A DNA stretch of 64,000 nt from Clostridia bacterium (GTDB lineage: Bacteria; Bacillota; Clostridia; Christensenellales; Borkfalkiaceae): the NCBI GenBank assembly GCA_017465145.1, contig JAFTWU010000009.1, positions 186,001-250,000 of the forward strand, read 5' to 3'. Positions 6,359 through 15,919 of this stretch are shown here, one piece after another (within the stretch, counting starts at the first letter, position 1; each line of letters begins with the position of its first letter). The notes beneath the pieces are model-generated. The model ran no database searches. It worked only from the letters and a program-made list of their open reading frames with translations, and was not told the DNA's origin. Position numbers and translations under genes: made by a program.

Positions 6359-9300
6359 ATGTATAAGAAAGTTGACACGTCGTTAAATTTTTTAGACAGA
6401 GAAAAAGAAGTTCTTTCCTTTTGGAAAGAAAACAAAATTTTCGAACAAAACGTTGAAATGAACAAAGGCAATCGTGAATTCACTTTTTACGACGGCCCAC
6501 CTACCGCAAACGGTAAACCGCATATCGGTCATATTTTAACGCGTGTTATTAAAGACATAATTCCCCGTTACCACGTTATGAAAGGGGACCACTGCTTAAG
6601 AAAGGCAGGTTGGGATACTCACGGTCTTCCCGTAGAACTAGAAGTTGAAAAACTTTTGGGTATCGACGGCAAGCAAGAAATTGAAAAATACGGCATTGAA
6701 CCCTTTATCCAAAAGTGCAAAGAAAGCGTTTGGAAATATAAGGGCGAATGGGAAAAGATGAGTGACCGCGTGGGTTATTGGGCGGATATGGAAAACCCCT
6801 ACGTTACCTACGACGATAATTATATCGAATCAGTTTGGTGGGCAATTAAAACCATCGCTGAAAAGGGCTTACTTTATAAAGGGCACAAAATCGTGCCTTA
6901 CTGCCCACGTTGTGGAACGGCACTTTCTTCACACGAAGTTGCGCAAGGCTATAAAGACGTAAAAGAAACGTCAGTTTTCGTTCGCTTTAAGAGAGTTGGT
7001 TTAGAAAACTCTTATTTCTTGGCTTGGACGACTACCCCTTGGACGTTGCCTTCTAACGTTGCACTTTGCGTTAACCCCAAAGAAGATTACGTTGAAATTA
7101 AATCAAAAGACGGCGCTAACTACGTTCTAGCACAAGCACTTTGCGATAAACTCTTTGAAGATTACGAAGTTTTATCAGTTAAGAAGGGCGCAGAATACGA
7201 ATATGCTGAATACGAACCCTTGTTCGATTATGCTGTTGGCAGTTATAAAGAAAAGGCACATTATATCGTATGCGACGGCTACGTAACGCTTACCGACGGT
7301 AGTGGTGTAGTTCATATTGCACCCGCTTTCGGTGAAGACGACGCTAACGTTGGCAGAAAATACAACTTGCCTTTCGTTAAACTTGTTGACGACCGTGGCA
7401 GAATGACGGAAAATACCCGCGAACTTGCAGGTATGTTTGTTAAAGATGCCGACAAGGTTATCATTAAAGACTTAGAAAATAGGGGACTACTATTTGCGGC
7501 AGTTCCCTTTGAACACAGTTATCCTTTCTGTTGGCGTTGCGATACACCGCTACTTTACTATGCAAGAAGCAGTTGGTTTATCAAAATGACGGCGGTTAAA
7601 GATAGACTTATTGCAGCAAACAACTCTGTAAATTGGATGCCCGAAACCATCAAACACGGCCGTATGGGCAACTTCTTAGAAAACGTTATCGATTGGGGTA
7701 TTAGTCGTGAACGTTATTGGGGCACACCCCTACCCGTTTGGGTATGTAACAAGTGCGGTAAAGTACACGTTATCGGTAGCAAGGCAGAACTTAAAGAAAA
7801 ATGCGGTATAGCAGGCGACATCGAACTTCACCGTCCTTATATTGACGACTGCACTTTCGATTGCGAATGCGGTGGCACTTATATCCGTGAAAAAGAAGTT
7901 ATCGACTGTTGGTTCGATAGCGGTAGTATGCCTTTTGCACAATACCACTATCCATTTGAAAACAAAGAACTTTTCGAAAGTCATTTCCCCGCAGACTTTA
8001 TTAGCGAAGCAATCGACCAAACGCGCGGTTGGTTCTATACTTTGCTTGCAATATCAACCCTTTTATTCGATAAAGCACCCTTTAAGAACTGTATCGTTCT
8101 AGGGCACGTTAACGATAAAAACGGTATTAAGATGAGTAAGCATAAGGGCAACGTAGTTGACCCGTGGTCAATTTTAGATAAGCAGGGCGCAGACGCGGTT
8201 AGATGGTATTTTTATACCGGCTCAGCACCTTGGTTACCATCACGCTTTTATGAAGAAGGCGTTGCCGAAGCGCAAAGAAAGTTTATGGGTACGTTCTGGA
8301 ACACTTACGCGTTCTTCGTTCTATACGCCGATATAGATAAATACAACCCCGCAAACTATAAACTAGAAGATTGTGCCCTTACTCTTATGGATAAGTGGGT
8401 GCTATCTAAACTTAACACTATCGTTAAAACGGTAGATGAAGGCTTGGCAAACTATAACATTTTCGATAGCGCACGCGCACTATCCGCCTTTACGGACGAT
8501 TTATCAAATTGGTACGTTCGCCGTGGCAGAGAACGTTATTGGGGTAGCGAAATGACGGAAGATAAAATTGCCGCATACACGACCTTGTGGACTGTACTTA
8601 CCACTTTGGCAAAGATTTCCGCACCGTTTACTCCATTTATGGCAGAAAGCATTTATCAAAACCTTGTTCCTAACTTCTTTAAGGATGCGCCTAAGTCCGT
8701 TCATCTTTGCGCTTTCCCTGAAGTTGATGAAAAGGCAATCGACCTTGAACTTGAAGAAGGTATGCAAGCCGTTTTAGATATCGTTGTTCTAGGTAGGGCA
8801 AGCAGAAATGCATCTAACATCAAAAACCGTCAACCTTTATCAAAAATTTACGTTTGCGCAGAACGTAAAACCGATTTATCAGACAGTTTGTTAGAAATTG
8901 CTAAAGATGAACTAAACGTTAAGGAAGTTGAATATTTGCGCGATGCAAGTAAGTTCGTTTCTTATAAAATTAAACCCCAACTTAAAACCTTGGGCCCCAA
9001 ATACGGCGCAAAACTAGGGCTTATTAGAAAGTTCTTTGAAGTATGCAACGCTAACGAAATCGTTGCTACCGTAAAGGCGGGCGAAACGTACAAAACCACC
9101 TTTGAGGGTGCAGATTTCGAATTCACCGCAGACGACCTTTTAATTTCTACCGAAAGTGCAGAAGGCTTTACTTCGGCAAGCGATAACGGCATCACCGTCG
9201 TTTTAGATACGGTGGTTACCCCCGAACTTAAAGCGGAAGGTATTGAGCGCGAAATCATCTCTAAAATTCAATCAATGCGTAAAGACGCAGGCTTTGAAGT

Positions 9301-9490
9301 CGTTGATAGAATTAACGTTACCTACGTTACCGACAACGCGGAAATAGACGCTGTTATTAAAAACGGCAAGTCTATCAAAACGGTTGTTCTTGCAGATAGC
9401 ATAACCGCCGGCACTAGTGATGGCTTTACTAAAGAACTAGACGTTAACGGCGCACTCGTTACCGTTACCGTAAGCAAGGTGAACGCTTAA
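6359..9490 (+). CDS. ileS: Isoleucyl-tRNA synthetase, type 2 (eukaryote-like)
   Basis: Charges tRNA-Ile with isoleucine. 1043 residues: class I catalytic core with PHIGH (HIGH motif at 55-58) and KMSKHKGN (591-598), a CP1 editing domain between them, an anticodon-binding domain (about 680-830) and a long C-terminal region. The KMSKH-KGN form, the segment CWRCDTPLLYYARSSWF and the size place it with the type 2/eukaryote-like enzymes rather than the roughly 920-residue KMSKSLGN type of B. subtilis. ATG 6359 has AAGGAG upstream. The stop overlaps the next ATG by one base. Confidence 0.95.
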   Translation: MYKKVDTSLNFLDREKEVLSFWKENKIFEQNVEMNKGNREFTFYDGPPTANGKPHIGHILTRVIKDIIPRYHVMKGDHCLRKAGWDTHGLPVELEVEKLLGIDGKQEIEKYGIEPFIQKCKESVWKYKGEWEKMSDRVGYWADMENPYVTYDDNYIESVWWAIKTIAEKGLLYKGHKIVPYCPRCGTALSSHEVAQGYKDVKETSVFVRFKRVGLENSYFLAWTTTPWTLPSNVALCVNPKEDYVEIKSKDGANYVLAQALCDKLFEDYEVLSVKKGAEYEYAEYEPLFDYAVGSYKEKAHYIVCDGYVTLTDGSGVVHIAPAFGEDDANVGRKYNLPFVKLVDDRGRMTENTRELAGMFVKDADKVIIKDLENRGLLFAAVPFEHSYPFCWRCDTPLLYYARSSWFIKMTAVKDRLIAANNSVNWMPETIKHGRMGNFLENVIDWGISRERYWGTPLPVWVCNKCGKVHVIGSKAELKEKCGIAGDIELHRPYIDDCTFDCECGGTYIREKEVIDCWFDSGSMPFAQYHYPFENKELFESHFPADFISEAIDQTRGWFYTLLAISTLLFDKAPFKNCIVLGHVNDKNGIKMSKHKGNVVDPWSILDKQGADAVRWYFYTGSAPWLPSRFYEEGVAEAQRKFMGTFWNTYAFFVLYADIDKYNPANYKLEDCALTLMDKWVLSKLNTIVKTVDEGLANYNIFDSARALSAFTDDLSNWYVRRGRERYWGSEMTEDKIAAYTTLWTVLTTLAKISAPFTPFMAESIYQNLVPNFFKDAPKSVHLCAFPEVDEKAIDLELEEGMQAVLDIVVLGRASRNASNIKNRQPLSKIYVCAERKTDLSDSLLEIAKDELNVKEVEYLRDASKFVSYKIKPQLKTLGPKYGAKLGLIRKFFEVCNANEIVATVKAGETYKTTFEGADFEFTADDLLISTESAEGFTSASDNGITVVLDTVVTPELKAEGIEREIISKIQSMRKDAGFEVVDRINVTYVTDNAEIDAVIKNGKSIKTVVLADSITAGTSDGFTKELDVNGALVTVTVSKVNA

Positions 9491-10353
9491 TGAAAGCAGC
9501 CGATTGGAAAGACTATTCCGTAATCGCCACGGGCGACGGATATAAACTAGAACGCTGGAAAGGTATTATACTTTTGCGCCCCGACCCCCAAGTTATTTGG
9601 AAATCTTCTATCAATATGGAAAAATATAAGGGGCTTTCGGCAAAATATATCCGTAGTGAAACGGGTGGCGGAAAGTGGAAATACTTTGGCAAAATGCCAG
9701 AAGAATGGACGGTAGACTATAAAGACCTTAAGTTTAAGATTAAACCTATGGGCTTTAAGCACACCGGACTTTTTCCCGAACAAGCGGTTAATTGGGACTT
9801 AATGCGCTCTTTAATTGAAAACGCCGGCAGGGAAATTAGCGTTCTTAACCTTTTTGCCTATACGGGCGGTGCAACTGTAGCGTGCGCTAAATCGGGCGCA
9901 ACCGTGTGCCACGTTGATAGCGCAAAGGCTATGGTAGAGCGCGCTAAAGAAAACGTTGCCTTGTCAAAAGTTGAAAACCCAAAAGTTCGTTATATAATAG
10001 ACGATTGCAAAAAGTTCGTAGAACGTGAAATTCGCCGTGGCAAAAAATACGACGCTATTATAATGGACCCCCCAAGTTACGGCAGGGGACCAAACGGTGA
10101 AATGTGGAAACTAGAACAAGAACTTTATTCTTTGGTTCAACTTTGCACGGGCGTTCTCTCTGACAATCCGCTATTCTTTTTAATTAACTCATACACTACG
10201 GGACTTCAACCGCAAGTTATTAAAAACATTTTGCAACTAACTGTGGCAAAACAAAACGGTGGCAAGGTAGACGCTTACGAGGTCGGCTTAAAAACTGAAG
10301 AAGACGGCGTTATACTTCCCTGTGGTAATAGCGGTATTTGGATAAACGAATAA
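9490..10353 (+). CDS. SAM-dependent RNA methyltransferase-like protein
   Basis: 287-residue class I methyltransferase of the group that includes 23S rRNA cytosine-C5 and guanine-N2 enzymes (RlmI/RlmK-like, COG1092). The SAM motif I is LNLFAYTGGATVACAKSGA (about 118-136), acidic motif II is HVDSAKAMV, and motif IV is the DPPSYGRG catalytic loop (about 195-202). It lacks the N-terminal PUA domain of RlmI and instead has about 100 residues with a beta-rich start. An rRNA target is inferred, and the exact base is unknown. The one-base overlap with ileS indicates coupled translation. Confidence 0.8.
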   Translation: MKAADWKDYSVIATGDGYKLERWKGIILLRPDPQVIWKSSINMEKYKGLSAKYIRSETGGGKWKYFGKMPEEWTVDYKDLKFKIKPMGFKHTGLFPEQAVNWDLMRSLIENAGREISVLNLFAYTGGATVACAKSGATVCHVDSAKAMVERAKENVALSKVENPKVRYIIDDCKKFVEREIRRGKKYDAIIMDPPSYGRGPNGEMWKLEQELYSLVQLCTGVLSDNPLFFLINSYTTGLQPQVIKNILQLTVAKQNGGKVDAYEVGLKTEEDGVILPCGNSGIWINE

Positions 10354-10398
10354 ACTAATCACGCGTAAACTTTAACGCGCAATAAAAAAAGGAAAAAT

Positions 10399-11109
10399 AT
10401 GGAAGATTTAACTATACTTCACGAAGACAATCATATAATCGTAGTGTTAAAACCGCAAAACGTTCCTTCTTGCGAAGATTCAAGCCGAGATAAAGACTTG
10501 CTTACTATGATTAAGGAATACATAAAGGTTACTTACGATAAACCGGGTAACGTTTACGTTGGCTTGGTGCATAGGCTAGACCGCCCGACAGGTGGCGTTA
10601 TGGTGTTTGCAAAAAGTTCTAAGGCGGCGGCACGCTTAACCGAACAAATGAAAACGGGCGACTTTGAAAAAAGATACTATGCAACCCTTGTTGGCGAACC
10701 TAAAGAAGATAATGCGTTACTTACCCACTATCTTAAAAAGAACGCCGTTAACAATATGGTATACGTTGCTACAGCCCTAACCGAAGGCGCAAAAAAAGCC
10801 GAACTAGAATATAAAATAATAGAAAAGGCACAAGGCTTGTCTTTGGCGGATATAAGGTTGCACACGGGCAGAAGTCATCAAATAAGGGTGCAAATGAACG
10901 CAATAGGCACTCCCGTATACGGCGATATGCGTTACGGCGGGGAAAAAGCAAAAAAAGGTTATCTTGCACTTTGGGCTTACTATTTGGCGTTTACTCATCC
11001 CGTAAGCAAAGAAAGATTAGTCTTCCGCGTTGAACCCCCAAATGACAACACCCCTTGGAACTTATTCGACACGGAAAAGTCAGTTAAAATTATTAAGCCT
11101 AATTATTAA
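10399..11109 (+). CDS. RluA-family pseudouridine synthase
   Basis: 236-residue enzyme converting uridine to pseudouridine in rRNA or tRNA. The catalytic Asp lies in VHRLDRPTGGVMVFAK (about 56-71), the RluA HRLDxxTSG motif with G for S. The second motif LHTGRSHQIRVQM (about 154-166) contacts the target base. There is no N-terminal S4 domain, unlike the paralogue at 15 kb. ATG has GGAAAA in front. It is 45 bases after the methyltransferase gene, so probably the same ileS transcript. Target site unknown. Confidence 0.88.
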   Translation: MEDLTILHEDNHIIVVLKPQNVPSCEDSSRDKDLLTMIKEYIKVTYDKPGNVYVGLVHRLDRPTGGVMVFAKSSKAAARLTEQMKTGDFEKRYYATLVGEPKEDNALLTHYLKKNAVNNMVYVATALTEGAKKAELEYKIIEKAQGLSLADIRLHTGRSHQIRVQMNAIGTPVYGDMRYGGEKAKKGYLALWAYYLAFTHPVSKERLVFRVEPPNDNTPWNLFDTEKSVKIIKPNY

Positions 11110-11130
11110 TAGTGATATTAAATTATAACA

Positions 11131-11166
11131 AAAAAGAGTTACTCTTGTGCGAGAGTAACTCTTTTA
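11131..11166. terminator. Bidirectional terminator between pseudouridine synthase and mscS
   Basis: A 14-bp stem, AAAAGAGTTACTCT (11132-11145) with AGAGTAACTCTTTT (11152-11165), and a six-base loop. Confidence 0.9.
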
Positions 11167-11184
11167 ATTTTTGAATAAAATCGT

Positions 11185-12021
11185 TTATTTTGCATTATCG
11201 TTCTTAATATGAACGTCAAGTTGATTAAAGGGTATTTCAACACCGTTAGCATCAAACGCCTTTTTTACGGCTTCGGTTACGTCAAAGTTAACCGTCCAAT
11301 AGTCTTCTTTTTTTGTCCAAACGCGTGTCTTAATATTTATGCTTGAAGCGCCGTGTTCCGCCATTCTAACAAATGGTGCAGGGTCTTTTATAATTAACTC
11401 ATGTTCGTTGCAAATATCTAAAATAATTTGTCTTGCTTTATCGTAATCATCAGCGTATCCAATAGAGAATACTAAATCTACACGACGTAGATCCTTTTCC
11501 GTATAGTTAGTAATTGAGCCAGAAGATAACGCACCGTTAGGTATATAAACCACCTTATTGTCTGGCGTTATAATTTTCGTTGCGGTGATACGAATTTCTT
11601 CAACCGTACCTTCGTAACCTTGTGCTTCAATATAGTCGTCAACACGGAAGGGTCTGGTTAGTATAATAAGAACGCCACCTGCAAGATTGGAAAGTGCGCC
11701 GTTAACGGCTAGACCAACGCAAACGCCTAGTGAAGTAACCAATGCGGTAATACCGCTTACGTCAATACCAACGAACGCAACCATACATATTGCAATAAGA
11801 ATCTTTAATACTAATCGCAACAAGTACATTAAGGTTTTCATAATCGTTTTATCAGCCTTTCGCTTTGTTGCACGTTTTTCAATTCTGCGAGTGATAAGGT
11901 TGATAACCTTAAACGAAATGAATAGAACTATCAAACCAATTATTACTCTTGCAACGGTTGTCCAAACTTCTGGGCTAGTAATCCACGTTTTAATGCTAGT
12001 CCAAATTTGTTCCCAAGTCAT
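11185..12021 (-). CDS. mscS: Small-conductance mechanosensitive channel MscS family
   Basis: 278-residue channel that opens under membrane tension to release solutes on osmotic downshock. Three N-terminal helices (about 20-42, 62-84 and 88-110). The third is the glycine/alanine-rich pore helix and continues into NLAGGVLIILTRPFRVDDYIE, the MscS signature. A soluble beta/alpha-beta domain follows (about 130-270). ATG 12021 has GGAG at good spacing and its own promoter. Length matches the E. coli MscS (286). Confidence 0.92.
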   Translation of the reverse strand: MTWEQIWTSIKTWITSPEVWTTVARVIIGLIVLFISFKVINLITRRIEKRATKRKADKTIMKTLMYLLRLVLKILIAICMVAFVGIDVSGITALVTSLGVCVGLAVNGALSNLAGGVLIILTRPFRVDDYIEAQGYEGTVEEIRITATKIITPDNKVVYIPNGALSSGSITNYTEKDLRRVDLVFSIGYADDYDKARQIILDICNEHELIIKDPAPFVRMAEHGASSINIKTRVWTKKEDYWTVNFDVTEAVKKAFDANGVEIPFNQLDVHIKNDNAK

Positions 12022-12055
12022 AACAATTTCTCCTTGCGTTAATTTTACGTAAAGA

Positions 12056-12084
12056 AGAATAGCACTTTAAATTTAATTTGTCAA
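12056..12084 (-). promoter_or_regulatory. Promoter of mscS
   Basis: Minus strand: TTGACA (12084-12079), 17-base spacer, TATTCT (12061-12056). Confidence 0.7.
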
Positions 12085-12115
12085 ACGAAGTTAGTTGGGG
12101 TAGCGTAAATTCACG

Positions 12116-12649
12116 TTAAATAAATAAACTTATCAATTTATAACATCCCAACAAAATTAATATAACGGGTGCAACGAATTCAAACTTTTTAACCTTTGAT
12201 ATAAGTTTAGTGTTTGATAAAACAATTCCTAAATAGATTAGTAAAACGTGCATTAAAGCAATAACTATCGGCACGTAAAAATCGTTAATTCCCATAAGGG
12301 AAAGTGATAGATTTCCAAGCGCGCCGTCAAGCCCGACGGCAAACCCTGAAATTAAAGACTGTTTCCAAACGGAGCGTTTAACAGTTGTGTCCTTGTTGCT
12401 AGGTTTTTTAACAAGGTTAAAAATTCCAAGAGCAATTAAAATTAGCCCACCGAAACTAGCAGTTTTTTCCGTGAATTTATCGGCTAAAAAATAGGCGGTG
12501 TAGTTAGTGATAAAGCACATCGCCAACACGGTTAAACCCACGCCTAAAAGTATAGGCAACTTTTTACCGCCACCAAGCGACAAACCAAAGCCACAAATAA
12601 AAGAATCTATACTGACCGTAAAGGCGGTAATAAGCAAAAAATACACCAT
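12116..12649 (-). CDS. mntP: MntP-family manganese efflux pump
   Basis: 177-residue membrane protein of the MntP/YtaF family, probably exporting Mn2+. Six hydrophobic helices form two homologous halves. The first half has VSIDSFICGFGLSLGG and the second has SGFAVGLDGALGNLSLSL; both carry the acidic residue used by this family inside a helix. The ATG has only a weak ribosome-binding site. I see no yybP-ykoY manganese riboswitch upstream. A possible promoter (TTCACC-17-TATATT, minus strand) leaves a very short leader. Substrate is inferred from the family. Confidence 0.8.
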   Translation of the reverse strand: MVYFLLITAFTVSIDSFICGFGLSLGGGKKLPILLGVGLTVLAMCFITNYTAYFLADKFTEKTASFGGLILIALGIFNLVKKPSNKDTTVKRSVWKQSLISGFAVGLDGALGNLSLSLMGINDFYVPIVIALMHVLLIYLGIVLSNTKLISKVKKFEFVAPVILILLGCYKLISLFI

Positions 12650-12796
12650 CTTAAGTAACCCCTATAAGCAATATATTCCATAAGAATAAAAAAGGTGAAA
12701 AGGGGTAAAAATTTCCCGTATAGTAAAATAAAAGGTAAAAAGGAAAAAAATATTCAAAAAATTCCGTTCGTTACCGAAAAAAATGGCAAAACAACA

Positions 12797-12825
12797 TTGA
12801 CAAAACGCTTGCCTTTGTATATAAT
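12797..12825 (+). promoter_or_regulatory. Strong consensus promoter of the surface protein gene
   Basis: Perfect TTGACA (12797-12802), 17-base spacer, perfect TATAAT (12820-12825). This is the best promoter in the window and suggests abundant expression. Confidence 0.85.
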
Positions 12826-12869
12826 GTATAGGTATTATTGTGTAAATAACAAGGAGTATGGCTTTTAGT

Positions 12870-14900
12870 ATGAAACAGGCAAAATCCTATAAGATATTAA
12901 TTTTATTTTTAACGGCTATGGCGCTTATGATAACGTCGGCTTTTATGATGCTTGCACCCGTTAAGGCAAGCGCCGCTTCTAAGGCAGAAGCAAGTTCATA
13001 TTTTACCGGCAGTTACAGCACTATTAAATTTGAAGATAGTAAAGTCGTTGCATCAGTTGCAGACGGCGAAACCGTTAAAATTAAAAACCAACTAGTTATT
13101 GAAGATTTTGGTTTAGAACTCGTTGCAGATTTTTCTAAAATTGAAACTTTAACAATTTCTTTCACTTCTAAATCTTACGGTGCAAACGGTAACCTTAATG
13201 CAGACGGCAAATACGATACATCTATCGTAAACGCTATTGAAATCGGCGCAGGCTCCGTTCAAAACACTTTGGCAGTAAAATTAAACGACAATTCGTTTAG
13301 CGCAAACGTAGATGGCAACTTAAACGTTAACGTAACAGTTGATAACGCAGGCGCTTTAACCGCTAAAGTAGAAGACGGCACCGCTTCTGAAAGCGACGAT
13401 TATTATTTCATCGGTAAAACCGACAAATACGTTGCTTATATTGAAATGACCGCAGAACTTAAAGACGGCGTATCAATGGCAGATTTAGCAATCGTTGCCG
13501 TTGACCAAAAGGCTAGCGACACTTCAGCAAACTTCCGTCAAACTTTTGAATTAAACGACGACGGTGCAATTAAAAAACACGCATATCCTAGGGTTGCTAT
13601 AACCGATTCATTATTCCAAAAAGGTAACGACTACATCACGGTAATCACCGGTAATCAATACGAACTCCGTACTACCGCAATGTCGGTAACCGGTGGCGTA
13701 AGCAGTAGCCAAGTTTACCTTTTCGTAACTGACGACGCTATGGCAGGCACTAACGGTGGTAACATCGTTGTTAAATCAACAAAGCCCAAGGCAATTATGT
13801 TTAACAAGAGCGAAACGGTTGCTACCGACGATATGAGTTTTAACGTATGTTTCGGCGATAGAGTGGGCGCAAGCACCAAAGTTTGCGAAACCTATAACGT
13901 TAAAGTTGTAGACGTAACCCCCGCAAACAACACCGCTCCCACTTACGATATGACTAATACGGAAGCGTATAAGGCTTTCCTTACCGCGCTTAACGAAGCC
14001 GTTACCGAAGACTACGGTGCAGACGGCGTTCACTCAATCCGTTTAGGTACAAGCGTTAATATTCCTTCTTTTGAAGATTTGGTTTCAGACGACTATACAT
14101 CATACGCTAACTTAACCCACACCATTTATTACAAAACGCCCACCAACGCTAGCAGTAACACTTCCTTAATGAAGTTCACCGTTAACGATGCAGGCAACTA
14201 TGAATTCTACGTTGTGTTTAGGGATAAGAACGACGGTGCAATGGTTAAAGACGATTTCTATAAAGTAGAAGACCAAGAACTTGTTCCCGGCGCTTATTAC
14301 GATTCAACCGCACAAGTAGAAGGTGCAGTTACGGCAAACGGCTTTGTATTCCGTTTCAAAATTGAAGACGACGCGCCCCTTTCAGTTGAAGCGCCCGGCA
14401 CTCAAGCAAACGGTTTCTCAGGCGTAAGATATACCGCGTCAGACTTCGACGTAAAGGCATCGGGCTTAAAAACCACTTACAAGTTATATTACAACGCGTC
14501 AACCAGCGCAACCGTTGATGAATCTGATATTAATTGGAGAGATAATTGGGTAGAAATTCCCACTTCATCAAAGGCAACTTCAAGCAACGTTCCTAACGGC
14601 TTTAAGCTAGACGAAGTAAAATCTATCGCTTACGACGGCAAGGTAACCTTTACTCCCGTAAAACTTGGCACCTACGTTTTAGAGTGTTCAGTAACGTCTA
14701 ACACCGTTAAAGATAGAAGCGATTGGGCAATCTCAACCATTCGCGTTTTAGAAGAAGCAGACGAAGTTAAACCCGCTAACTATTGGCTACGCGACCACGC
14801 TTGGTCAGTTGTATTCTTAAGCGTTGGCACTATTTGCTTAATCGGTGTTGTCGTATTACTTTTCTCTAAACCCAAAAAGGTGACGGAAGACGAAGAATAA
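12870..14900 (+). CDS. Large unknown surface protein with signal peptide and C-terminal anchor
   Basis: About 676 residues; no family recognised. An N-terminal signal peptide (basic start, hydrophobic core, cleavage probably near VKASAASKA) is followed by about 600 residues rich in Asp, Thr, Ser, Val and Asn with no cysteine-rich motif, suggesting beta-sandwich domains. A single membrane helix near the C-terminus (WSVVFLSVGTICLIGVVVLLF) and a short charged tail KPKKVTEDEE come last. So it is a type I membrane protein displayed outside. Start: AAGGAG (12851-12856) is one base from ATG 12858 and 13 from ATG 12870; the latter is preferred but both are imperfect. Monocistronic, with a consensus promoter and its own terminator. 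Confidence 0.75.
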   Translation: MKQAKSYKILILFLTAMALMITSAFMMLAPVKASAASKAEASSYFTGSYSTIKFEDSKVVASVADGETVKIKNQLVIEDFGLELVADFSKIETLTISFTSKSYGANGNLNADGKYDTSIVNAIEIGAGSVQNTLAVKLNDNSFSANVDGNLNVNVTVDNAGALTAKVEDGTASESDDYYFIGKTDKYVAYIEMTAELKDGVSMADLAIVAVDQKASDTSANFRQTFELNDDGAIKKHAYPRVAITDSLFQKGNDYITVITGNQYELRTTAMSVTGGVSSSQVYLFVTDDAMAGTNGGNIVVKSTKPKAIMFNKSETVATDDMSFNVCFGDRVGASTKVCETYNVKVVDVTPANNTAPTYDMTNTEAYKAFLTALNEAVTEDYGADGVHSIRLGTSVNIPSFEDLVSDDYTSYANLTHTIYYKTPTNASSNTSLMKFTVNDAGNYEFYVVFRDKNDGAMVKDDFYKVEDQELVPGAYYDSTAQVEGAVTANGFVFRFKIEDDAPLSVEAPGTQANGFSGVRYTASDFDVKASGLKTTYKLYYNASTSATVDESDINWRDNWVEIPTSSKATSSNVPNGFKLDEVKSIAYDGKVTFTPVKLGTYVLECSVTSNTVKDRSDWAISTIRVLEEADEVKPANYWLRDHAWSVVFLSVGTICLIGVVVLLFSKPKKVTEDEE

Positions 14901-14918
14901 TTTTTAACTTAAACTTAT

Positions 14919-14951
14919 CAGGGCTCCGGCATTAGTCGGCGCCCTGTTTAA
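14919..14951 (+). terminator. Terminator after the surface protein gene
   Basis: CAGGGC (14919-14924) pairs with GCCCTG (14941-14946), with an inner CCG/CGG stem and a short TTTAATT tail. Confidence 0.65.
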
Positions 14952-15035
14952 TTAAAAGGACTTTTATAACGTTTGGGCGCGCTAAAACTATATAGTGAAA
15001 AAATATCGCGCACCTTAAAACTATAAACTAAAAAT

Positions 15036-15854
15036 ATGGTAACTTTTATAGCAAATAAAAACCGCAAGTTAAGTAAACTTGCCTTATATAATTGTAACGA
15101 CTTATCTTACGGCGCACTGATGAAACTTTTGCGCGGAAAAGAAGTGAAAGTAAACGGCAAGCGCGTAAATTTAGACGTTGATTTATCGGTGGGCGACAAG
15201 GTGGAAATTTATTATAACCCCACACCCATAGATAAATATAATGCCATTTACAGCGATGAAAACGTTATCGTTATCAATAAAAAAAGCGGACATTCTTCAG
15301 AAGACGTATACGCCGATATTTTATCTAAAAACCCCACGGCAAAATTTATTCATAGGCTAGATAGAAACACTTCTGGAATAATGATTTTTGCCCTAAACGA
15401 TATTGCTGAAACGGAACTTTTAGCGGGCTTTAAAAACCGCACGTTTGAAAAATTATACCGCGCGCAAGTATACGGCATGATGGAAAAGAAAAGCGATATT
15501 TTAACCGCTTATTTGTTTAAGGACGCTGTTAAAAGCACGGTTACCATTACCGATAATAAAGTTAAGGGTAGCACCCTTATAAAAACGGGTTATAAAGTAA
15601 TTGAAACGGGTGAAGATACTACCGAACTTGAAGTTACTCTTTTTACGGGCAAAACCCATCAAATAAGGGCACACCTAGCACATATAGGACACTTTATCGT
15701 GGGGGACGGAAAGTATGGTAACAACGCCTTTAACAAACTTAAAAAGGCAAAATCTCAACGCCTTTGCGCATATAAATTAACGCTAAATTTTGCTGATAAT
15801 AGCCCCTTAAATTACCTAGATAAAAAGACTTTTACTTGCCAAGTTCAATATTAA
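15036..15854 (+). CDS. RluA-family pseudouridine synthase with S4 domain
   Basis: 272 residues. An N-terminal S4-like RNA-binding domain (about 10-65, with GALMKLLRGKEVKVNGKRV) precedes the catalytic domain. Catalytic Asp is in FIHRLDRNTSGIMIFAL (about 107-123), and the second motif is LFTGKTHQIRAHLAH. This is the RluC/RluD-type architecture. It probably modifies 23S rRNA; the exact uridine is unknown. 65 bases before rqcH, likely co-transcribed. The ATG has no strong ribosome-binding site. Confidence 0.88.
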   Translation: MVTFIANKNRKLSKLALYNCNDLSYGALMKLLRGKEVKVNGKRVNLDVDLSVGDKVEIYYNPTPIDKYNAIYSDENVIVINKKSGHSSEDVYADILSKNPTAKFIHRLDRNTSGIMIFALNDIAETELLAGFKNRTFEKLYRAQVYGMMEKKSDILTAYLFKDAVKSTVTITDNKVKGSTLIKTGYKVIETGEDTTELEVTLFTGKTHQIRAHLAHIGHFIVGDGKYGNNAFNKLKKAKSQRLCAYKLTLNFADNSPLNYLDKKTFTCQVQY

Positions 15855-15919
15855 AAAATCGTTAAAATATTAAAATTCTTGCAAGTATTTAACATTTAAG
15901 AATACAAAAAAAGGTAAAA

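Noticed and set aside
10354-10398. Terminator between the methyltransferase and pseudouridine synthase genes
   Set aside because: CGCGT/ACGCG hairpin has no T-run after it; more likely the genes are co-transcribed.
12650-12720. Manganese riboswitch (yybP-ykoY) upstream of mntP
   Set aside because: No characteristic paired core; the inferred leader is very short.
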